5,019 nt of DNA. It comes from an uncultured delta proteobacterium (GTDB taxonomy: Bacteria; Myxococcota_A; Bradymonadia; REDH01). Where the stretch lies: positions 1 through 5,019 of the forward strand of contig CAIQPA010000518.1 in the NCBI GenBank assembly GCA_903873545.1, given 5' to 3'. Position 1 is the first letter of the stretch; the number at the start of each line of letters is the position of its first letter. The notes under the pieces were generated by a model. It was not told the origin of the DNA and searched no databases. It worked only from the letters and a program-made list of their open reading frames with translations. This document shows positions 1 through 5,019 of the stretch, piece after piece. The position numbers were made by a program, and so were the translations under genes.

Positions 1-312
1 GATGACCGAGAAGGTGTAGGTGGCCGTGGGCGCGGTTGCGGGCAGCGTCGAGAGGTTGGCATTGGTCGAGCTGTCGGTGGCGGAGATGTAGTACTCCACG
101 CCGGCAGTCGTGATGGAGCCGGCCGGGATGTTGGCGGAGTATTGGCCGCTCGCGAGGGTCATGCTGGTGGAGGTGAAGCCGGCCGCGCCGAGCGTGCGGT
201 AGAAGAGGGTGGCACCGGCAACGCCCGTCGCATCGGTGATGGTCGCAGCGATGGTGACCGCGTTGCCCGCGAGCTGACCATCGGTGATGCGGGTGTGGGT
301 GATGGCGGGAGC
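1..312 (-). repeat. Ig-like tandem repeat 5 (reaches window edge)
   Basis: Residues 1570-1673 (104 aa visible). Landmarks are APAITHTRITDGQLAGNAV, ATITDATGVAGATLFYR, SGQYSANIPAGSITTAGVEY, YISATDSSTN, LPATAPTATYTFSV. It stops where a linker of about five residues to a further repeat would be expected, so the fold itself is nearly complete and the array probably continues downstream. Confidence 0.84.
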
Positions 313-3300
313 CGTCGCGTCGCCCGAGCCCACGGTGAAGGCGTAGGGAGTGGTCGGCGCGGTCGCGGGGAGCGTCGCGGCGTTGGTCCGGGTATCGGTG
401 GCGCGGACGTAGTACTGGACGCCGGAGGAGGTGACGCTGAAGCCGGGGATGGTGCCCGTATAGGTAGAGCCCGAGGTGAGCGTCATCGTGACGCTGCTGT
501 AGAAGGGGTAGCCGGTGGGCCGGTAGAAGAGCTGCACGGTGGTGATGCCCGAGGGGTCGGTCACATCGGCGGTCACCGTCACATTCGCGGAGGCGGTCTG
601 GCCGTTGGCAATCGGGGTGTGGACGATGGTCGGGCCCGTGGAATCAACCGCCTGCACCGTGAAGGTGATGAATGTCGCGGGCGCAGCACTCGGCTCCTTC
701 GCAACATTCGAGGAGCTGTCGGTGGCCTCGATGTAGTAGTCGACGCCGGGCGCGACGATGCCGACGCCCGGGATGAGCCCCTGGTAGGTGGTGCCCGAGA
801 CCAGCGAGAGGGTGGCAGCCGTGAAGGGGTTGGTGGTCCCGGTGGTGCGGTACCAGACCTTGACCGTCGAGACGCCGCCGGAGTCGACGACGCCTGCGTT
901 CACGGCCACAGCCGATCCGGCAACCTGGTTGTTCGCGATGGCCGTGTGGGCGATGGTGGGTGCGATGGCGTCACCCGAGCCCACCGTGAAGGTGTTGAGC
1001 GTGGTCGGGGCGCCGCTCGGCAGCTTGCCGACCTGGGCCACGGGCGAGGTGTCGGTTGCCTCGATGTAGTAGGAGACGCCAGGGCTGGTGACGATGAAGG
1101 CGGGGATCTGGGCGGTCCAGAGGTTGCCGCTCACGCGGCTCATCGAGACGGCGCCAAAGCTCGCGCCACCGCTGGGCTTGAAATAGAGCGAGGCGGAGGC
1201 AACGCCCGTTGCGTCGGTGATGGTCGCAGAGACGGTCACGGCGGTGCCGGCGACCTGGCCGTTGGCGATGGGCGTGTGGGTGATGACCGGCGCCTGCAGG
1301 TCGCCTGTGACCGAGAAACTGTAGAGGGTGGTGGGCGCCGAGGCGGGCAGCGAAGAGGGGTTCTGTGCCGAGGAGTTGTCGGCCGCCTGAATCCAGTACT
1401 CCACGCCGGGTGCGACGATGGCCGAGGCGGGGATGGTGCCCGTGTAGGAGGCGCCGCTCGTGTTGGTCATGATGGCAAAGCTGAAGGCGGTGGTGCCGAT
1501 GGTGCGGTAGGAGACGACCGCTGCGCTGACGCCCGACGGATCGGTGATGCTGGCGGTCACGGGCACCGCAACGGAGACGGGCTTACCGCCCGAGAGCTGG
1601 GTGTGGAGGATGAGCGGGCCGGTCACGTCGTTGGGCGAGAGGACGTGGGCGATGGTGGTGTCGCTGGCCGAGAGCCCTTCGTTGTCGGTGACGGTGACGG
1701 TGACGAGGTAGTCTCCGCCCGTGGTGTAGGTGTGGCGGGGCGAGGCGAAGGCCGAGCCGGTGCCGGTGACCTCTGCTGTGCCGTCGCCGAAGTTCCAGCG
1801 GAAGGTGAGCGTGGTCCAGAGGGTGGAGCCGCCGACCGCGGGGCAGGTGCCCTCGTCGGGGTCGCAGGACTGGGTGCCATCGAAGAGTGCGGCGTCGCCG
1901 TTGGCGTCGGAGTAGGTCTCGGGGCCGGCATCGGCGCGCGGGCGGGGGTTGACGGTCAGGTTGACGAGGGCGTGGTCCTCGGCACCGTTGTTGTCGACGA
2001 TGGTGAGGTAGGCCGAGGCCGAGCCGCGCGCCGAGATGGTGTGGGTGACAGTGAGGCCGGGGAGCACGGTGCCGTCGCTGACGGTCCAGTAGGCGCTGGC
2101 GATGGTGCCGTCGGGGTCGTAGGCGCTGGCGCCGTCGAGGACGAAGCTCTCGCCCTGCGGAACGATGCGGGCGACGAGCTGCTGCACCGAGTCGGCGCGG
2201 GGCTCGCGGTTGAGGGTGGGGTCGAACTCCCAGGCGCCGATGTCGGGTGTGGTGCCGATGGTGCGGAGGCGGCCGTTGATGTCCTTGGTCGGGAGACCCG
2301 GCGCGGAGGCGCTGCCGGCGTTGATGGCGGGCGACTCGGCCCAGAGGCCGCCGTCCCACCAGCGGGGGTAGGTGGCCCAGTCATCGTCCTCGACCTTGGG
2401 GTCTGTGGTGATGTTGTTGGTGTTGGTCGAGAAGGTCCCGAGATTGGTCGCGACGCCGAAGAAGCTGTTGTAGCGGAGCGTCTCGGTGGCCTGGTAGCTG
2501 GCATTGCTGCCGTCGTAGACGGCGTAGCTGGCGTTGACGGCGAAGACGTTGTTCCATGCGTTGACTGACAGGTTGTAGCCGCTCGACGCGTAGACAGCGT
2601 AGTAGAGGCCGTAGGTGGTGTGGACGATGGTGTTGTTGACCGCCGACAGCGTGAAGGTGGTGCCGTAGGTCGAGGCGTAGTCGTAGATGCCGTAGCTGGT
2701 GTGGGTGATGTAGCTGCTGCGGATGCGTCCGTAGCTGTTGTCGAGTGAGAGTCCGTAGCCGTCGCCGTCACCGATGAGCGCGGTGGTGAGGATGTCGACC
2801 GGGTAGGTGGCGTTGGTCACCGAGGTGGCGGTGACGCCGGCCGCGTTGGTGTAGCGGGCCTCGGAGTCTTCGATGACGGGCGAGCGGGGGCCGAAGATGC
2901 GGAAGGCATAGTTGGCGTAGTCGAGGCGGACCTTCTGCACCTTGGAGATGGTGTCGTAGAAGCGGAAGCCCTCCCAGTAGCCGGGTGTGGGGCTGCTGCC
3001 CGACGGGGTAAAGAGCACGGGGCTGCCGGTCGTGGGGAAGACCTGCGTGGAGCCTGTCGCGAAGTGGAACTCGATCTTGGTGGAGCTGTTCGGCGCCTGC
3101 CCGTTGAGCGACCAGGAGCCGCCCATGTCGTCGGTCGCCGCGATGTTCAGGCGTGCGCCGGCCTCGAAGGTGACGGTGCTGCCCGAGGGCACGACGATGT
3201 CGCCGAGGATGGTGTAGGTGGTGCCGGCGCTGAAGGTGAAGGGCTCCCAGAGGAAGCCTTCGAGGTTGGGTCCGATGCGGCTGTTGTCCCAGTTCCGGTA

Positions 3301-5019
3301 GCCGACGAAGGTGCCCGCATAGCCAAGCTTGCGGAGCGGCGAATACTTGGTCGGGGTGTAGTCGCGGTTGGTGATGTCGGCGTAGAGCGGATTGTAGGAG
3401 AAGCAGGTGCCGGTGGTGGCGTAGCTGCTGTTTCCGCCCGTGTTGCCCCAGAGGTCGGAGTAGGAGCAGGACATGGAGACGGGGTAGCTTGAGCTGCCGC
3501 TGTCGCGGTAGGCGGCTCCGCCATTGTTGGTGATCGCGACCTCGTAGACGCTGGTGTAGAAGTTGTAGCCGCTGGAGGCGTAGCGATAGACGTCGATGCC
3601 GTCGCCCGCGTTGTTGGCGATGGTGACGCTGTCGAGCGCGAGGTAGACGGAGCCGTAGTAGGAGCTGTAGCCATAGATGGCGTCGTTGCCGTTGTCGTAG
3701 ATCTCGCCGCCAATCCAGTTGAGCGTGGAGTTGTTGATGTAGGCGCCCTGCGCGGTGCTCCGCGAGACGGTGGTGTCGAGCACATCGACGCTCGCGGGCG
3801 TGCTCGGCGAGGTGATGAAGAGCCCCACCTGGTTGCTGTAGAGGTCGGAGTCTTCGACGCTCGGCGTTCCGCCCTCGACGTAGACGCCATACTCGGAGCT
3901 GTCGTGGATGGTGCAGCCGACGACGGCGTGGTCGTTGGCGTAGAGCGAGACGCCCCGCTTGGCGTAGGCGATGTCGACCTGGCCGACGTTGAAGGCCAGC
4001 GCGTTGGAGGGGATGACGATGCCGTACCAGTCGCCGCGGGCGGGCGTGGCGGCGGCCGAGGTGACCGAGACCTTGTTGGTGTTGGTGCCGTCGAGCTCAA
4101 GCGTGCCTTCGACGCGGAGCTCCGCCTTGGTGGTGTCGAGACCGCCGGCCATGGAGTCGGTGGTGGCGAAGCGGATGCGCGAGTTGGGCTGGAAGGTGAG
4201 GGTAGCGCCGGCGGTGATGACCACGTCGCCGCTCGCATCGGTGACAGAGCCGGGCGCGAAGATCTGGTTGGTGTACCAGAAGCCATTTAGGCCTGCGCCG
4301 GTGGGGTCGCCGGCATAGGGCACCGCGCCGACGGTCTTGGTCGGGTCGGCGGGGAAGTAGTAGCGGGCCGGGCTCCGCTCCGTGGGGGTGAAGTCGCCGT
4401 TTGCGGGGTCCTTCAGCAGCGCGTTGTAGCGAAGGAAGGTGGAGAAGCTGGCCGACTGCGAGAAGGCGGTGGACCAGACCACGTTGCGATTGAAGGAGGA
4501 GAAGTTGGTCAGATAGCTGGAGGAGCCGAGGTCGCGGAAGACGTTCTGGCTCGCGCCGAAGAGCGAGTCGCCCATGTAGAGGTTGGCGTTGTAGCCGGTC
4601 GAGGCATACCGATAGCCGCCTACAGCGCCCTCGGAGGAGGTGGTCCCCACGTTGTAGAAGGTGCTGTAGCTGACGTTGGTGGTGATGGTGCCGTAGTAGC
4701 TCGTGTAGAAGTAGATGCCGTAGCGACCGCCGGTGAAGATGCTGTGGTCTACTGTTAGATTGGTCGCTGACTGATTGATCCCAGCGTAGCAGTCCTTGAA
4801 TCGGCTGTTATCGACCGTCAGCGACCCCGGTGTGCTTGAGGCGACCTGTACGCCATACTGTGTCGCCGCTGCGTTGCAGGTCACGTCGAGGCCATTCAGC
4901 AGATAGATGCCCGAGGCGGCGATGGTGCCGAGGTTGACGGCGGTGTTGTTCATCCGCTCGACCTTGAGGCCGTTCACGGTGAGCGCGGTAGCGGGCACGC
5001 CGGCTTCGAGGCGGAGCGC
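1..5019 (-). CDS. Internal part of a giant secreted/surface protein: three beta-helix modules, two PKD domains, five Ig-like repeats
   Basis: The minus strand is open for 1673 codons across the entire window, and the translation is coherent throughout: beta-helix coils (residues 1-933), PKD-type domains (934-1130) and Ig-like repeats (1134-1673). The start and stop codons lie outside, so the full protein exceeds 1673 residues. Composition is typical of an extracellular bacterial protein: rich in Thr, Ser, Gly, Ala, Asn and Tyr, poor in Lys, with only seven Cys (48, 77, 369, 518, 539, 1052, 1059). No membrane helix, signal peptide, lipobox or sorting motif is in the visible part. Proteins of this build are generally exported and act as adhesins, matrix components or carbohydrate-binding scaffolds. 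That role is inferred; no catalytic motif was recognised, although some beta-helix proteins are polysaccharide lyases or esterases. Codons are strongly G/C-ending except for residues 46-93. I do not recognise a named gene. Confidence 0.96.
313..636 (-). repeat. Ig-like tandem repeat 4
   Basis: Residues 1462-1569 (108 aa). Landmarks are GPTIVHTPIANGQTAS, VTADVTDPSGITTVQLFYRP, SGSTYTGTIPGFSVTSSGV, QYYVRATDTRTN, LPATAPTTPYAFTVGSGDA. It has the DPSG turn of repeat 1 and the exit linker of repeat 2. Confidence 0.85.
637..963 (-). repeat. Ig-like tandem repeat 3
   Basis: Residues 1353-1461 (109 aa). Landmarks are APTIAHTAIANNQVAGSAV, VVDSGGVSTVKVWYRTTG, SGTTYQGLIPGVGIVAPGV (1408-1426), DYYIEATDSSSN and FITFTVQAVDS. 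IVAPGV is shared with repeat 1. The linker to repeat 4 differs from the GSGDA form. Confidence 0.85.
964..1293 (-). repeat. Ig-like tandem repeat 2
   Basis: Residues 1243-1352 (110 aa). Landmarks are APVITHTPIANGQVAG, VTVSATITDATGVASASLYF, IPAFIVTSPGVSYYIEATD and FTVGSGDAI. The ATITDATGVA segment is shared with repeat 5, the VTSxGV element and FTVGSGDA linker with repeat 4. Confidence 0.85.
1294..1620 (-). repeat. Ig-like tandem repeat 1
   Basis: Residues 1134-1242 (109 aa). The pattern is GPLILHT, then VPVTASITDPSGVSAAVVSYR, SGASYTGTIPASAIVAPGVEY, WIQAADNSSAQN, LPASAPTTLYSFSV. It is the most divergent at its start (TQLSGGKP instead of TPIANGQ). The beta-strand pattern 'V.a.ItD.sGv..a.v.YR ... 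Y.g.IP ... GveYyi.A.D.s.N' is an Ig-like/FN3-like sandwich common in large secreted bacterial proteins. Confidence 0.83.
1630..1944 (-). other. Canonical PKD domain 2 with a Cys-bounded loop
   Basis: Residues 1026-1130. It contains PRADAGP (1027-1033), ALFDGTQSCDPDEGTCP (1044-1060), RWNFGDGT (1074-1081), PRHTYTTGGDYLVTVTVTD (1094-1112) and LSASD. These are the diagnostic PKD elements in order: the 'P.AdAG' entry, 'fDGs.S.DpD', W.FGDG, and 'H.Y...G.Y.VtltVtD'. The loop between the DPDE turn and the WNFGDG strand is longer than usual and includes Cys1052 and Cys1059. These are the only cysteines in the C-terminal half and could form a local disulfide. Confidence 0.88.
1945..2220 (-). other. Degenerate PKD-like domain 1
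   Basis: Residues 934-1025. The segment SFVLDGASAYDPDGTI (958-973) is the typical first half of a PKD domain ('v.LdGs.S.DpDG.i'), followed by YWTVSDG (977-983) where a canonical domain would have W.FGDG. Strands ending in AYLTIVDNNGAEDHALVNLTV (1003-1023 region) complete the beta-sandwich. The FGDG change and a less regular Y.V.LTV strand make it a divergent member. PKD domains act mostly as extracellular spacers or in polysaccharide or protein binding. Confidence 0.72.
2221..2340 (-). other. Beta-helix closing motif SPAINAG...DINGR...DIGAWEF
   Basis: Residues 894-933 encode ESPAINAG (895-902), DINGRLR (913-919) and DIGAWEF (926-932). The family pattern 'SPaIdaG ... D..G..R ... DiGA.E' marks the end of many bacterial parallel beta-helix proteins, often shortly before a linker or an anchoring region. 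Here it marks the boundary to the PKD domains. Modules A and B keep only the SPA/SPL element, and A also a VGAVPY remnant. Confidence 0.85.
2494..2691 (-). repeat. Tyr/Ser-rich sub-repeat in module C
   Basis: Residues 777-842. GIYDYASTYGT (777-787), AVYASSGYN (808-816) and VYDGSNASY (834-842) have the same 32-residue spacing (Ile778, Tyr810, Tyr842) as module B. The middle element, YAS[ST]GYN, is kept in all three modules and is also recognisable at the DNA level, where gttgtagccg is shared on the plus strand. Confidence 0.75.
3265..4290 (-). repeat. Beta-helix module B (complete)
   Basis: Residues 244-585. It opens with LNGFWYTNQIFAPG, then GDVVITAGATLTFQPNSRI (264-282), ATTDSMAGG (285-293), LRVEGTLELDGT (301-312) and GDWYGI (329-334). 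This is the usual entry of bacterial beta-helix solenoids: a hydrophobic strand with an AGATLTF-type turn, a 'V.GtL...Gt' strand, then 'G.W.GI'. Coils follow (YAKRGVSLYA, YGVYVEGG, VGLFITSP, AIYGYSSYYG, YRYASSGYN, YRDSGSSSY). The module closes with YNPLYADITNRDYTPTKYSPL (545-565, one motif) and leads straight into the next entry segment. It aligns along its whole length with module C, giving a repeat unit of about 342-348 residues. Confidence 0.85.
3484..3681 (-). repeat. Tyr/Ser-rich sub-repeat in module B
   Basis: Residues 447-512. AIYGYSSYYGS (447-457), YRYASSGYN (478-486) and YRDSGSSSY (504-512) recur at 32-residue intervals, measured from Ile448 to Tyr480 to Tyr512. The spacing is longer than a standard 22-25-residue coil, which suggests coils with an exposed Tyr/Ser/Gly loop. 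Confidence 0.75.
4291..5019 (-). repeat. Beta-helix module A (5'-truncated by window edge)
   Basis: Residues 1-243 of the visible protein. Successive coils of about 22-25 residues can be followed by a recurring 'YGIxxx...V.nS.F..' pattern, at residues 55-77, 78-99 and 100-onward, as in right-handed parallel beta-helices. The module ends with a segment containing TFLRYNALLKD, DFTPTERSPA and VGAVPYAGD (194-237), a weakened form of the closing signature seen intact in module C. By comparison with module B (342 residues), about 98 residues of its N-terminal cap are missing beyond the window edge. Cys48 and Cys77 lie about one coil apart and could pair in an oxidising environment; that is inference. 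Confidence 0.82.
4513..4722 (-). repeat. Tyr/Ser-rich sub-repeat in module A
   Basis: Residues 100-169. Three related elements appear in order: YGIYFYTSYYGT (100-111), YRYASTGYN (136-144) and FRDLGSSSY (161-169). The first and second are 36 residues apart, the second and third 31. The same ordered triplet occurs in modules B and C, so it is an ancestral part of the module and not a local expansion. Confidence 0.75.

Larger units (their letters stand above)
2221..3264 (-). repeat. Beta-helix module C with canonical closing signature
   Basis: Residues 586-933. The entry segment (LEGFLWEP, FSAG, GDIVVPSGSTVTFEAGARL at 606-624, AATDDMGG, then GYWEGF at 680-685) matches module B position by position. 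Coils include LDYANYAFRIFGP, YGLSLDNSYG, YGIYDYASTYG, YGLYYAVYASSGYN and YAVYDGSNASYQ. The C-terminal end (DDDWATYPRWWDGGLW, then ESPAINAG, DINGR, DIGAWEF) is the classic last-coil signature of surface beta-helix proteins. Unlike modules A and B it contains no cysteine. It is the last of the three modules, directly before the PKD region, so it probably forms the C-terminal cap of the whole solenoid. Confidence 0.87.

Noticed and set aside
1..1620. CRISPR-like or satellite DNA array
   Set aside because: The period of 324-330 bp is a multiple of three, the copies are diverged, and the protein pattern is conserved better than the DNA. These are coding domain repeats, not repeats with spacers.
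142..2568. 808-codon open frame on the plus strand
   Set aside because: It is exactly antisense and in codon register with the minus-strand gene, and begins at TTG. It has Gly/Arg/Asp-rich low-information sequence and is open only because CTA, TTA and TCA codons are avoided in the real gene.
1583..2771. Minus-strand open frames at 1583-2359 and 1956-2771 and the nested one at 1623-1931
   Set aside because: They are Arg/His/Pro- or Ser/Thr/Pro-rich out-of-frame readings of the region whose true frame encodes module C, PKD domains and the start of the Ig-like array.
3147..4286. 379-codon open frame on the minus strand
   Set aside because: It lies in another frame of the same strand as the real gene and translates to Ser/Thr/Pro/Arg-rich sequence with no domain pattern. 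It is a high-GC shadow of beta-helix modules B and C.
2987..4318. Plus-strand open frames at 2987-3217, 3064-3492, 3904-4290 and 3971-4318, and similar short ones at 539-1069, 1730-1915 and 2165-2371
   Set aside because: All are antisense to well-patterned domains and lack recognisable folds. They are by-products of the GC bias.
2221..5019. Polysaccharide lyase or pectinesterase enzyme
   Set aside because: The fold is compatible, but I see no catalytic motif of those families and the coils read as structural. An enzyme role is not excluded, only unsupported.
1..5019. Promoters, ribosome binding sites, terminators, tRNA/rRNA genes, insertion sequences or a multi-gene system
   Set aside because: There is no intergenic DNA in the window. 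Every base is accounted for by one continuous coding frame, and no RNA-gene or transposase pattern was seen.

Overview
The whole window lies inside one giant gene on the minus strand. Read from 5019 down to 1 in the register where codons occupy 3k+1..3k+3, there are 1673 consecutive sense codons with no stop. Neither the start nor the stop of the gene is in the window. Codons end overwhelmingly in G or C, which points to a high-GC bacterium. The domain mix (parallel beta-helix, PKD, tandem Ig-like repeats, few cysteines) resembles the large secreted proteins of Myxococcota and neighbouring former Deltaproteobacteria. That taxonomic guess is weak.

Layout from N to C terminus of the visible protein (residue 1 = positions 5017-5019). 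Residues 1-243 are the last two thirds of a right-handed beta-helix module (A). Residues 244-585 are a complete second module (B). Residues 586-933 are a third module (C), which ends in the SPAINAG ... DINGR ... DIGAWEF signature typical of the last coils of bacterial surface beta-helix proteins. A degenerate PKD-like domain (934-1025) and a canonical PKD domain with WNFGDG (1026-1130) follow. Five tandem Ig-like repeats of 108-110 residues then run out of the window at position 1, so the array probably continues.

The protein is best read as a secreted or surface-displayed modular stalk: solenoid modules toward the N terminus, PKD spacers in the middle and an Ig-like array toward the C terminus. 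No catalytic motif, signal peptide, membrane segment or sorting signal is visible, so adhesion, matrix or carbohydrate-binding roles are inference from architecture. No second gene, RNA gene, mobile element, CRISPR array, promoter or terminator can be supported. I see no multi-gene system. The most interesting points are the threefold beta-helix duplication with its tyrosine-rich motif recurring about every 32 residues, the mosaic relationships among the Ig-like repeats, and a patch of atypical codons near 4741-4884.
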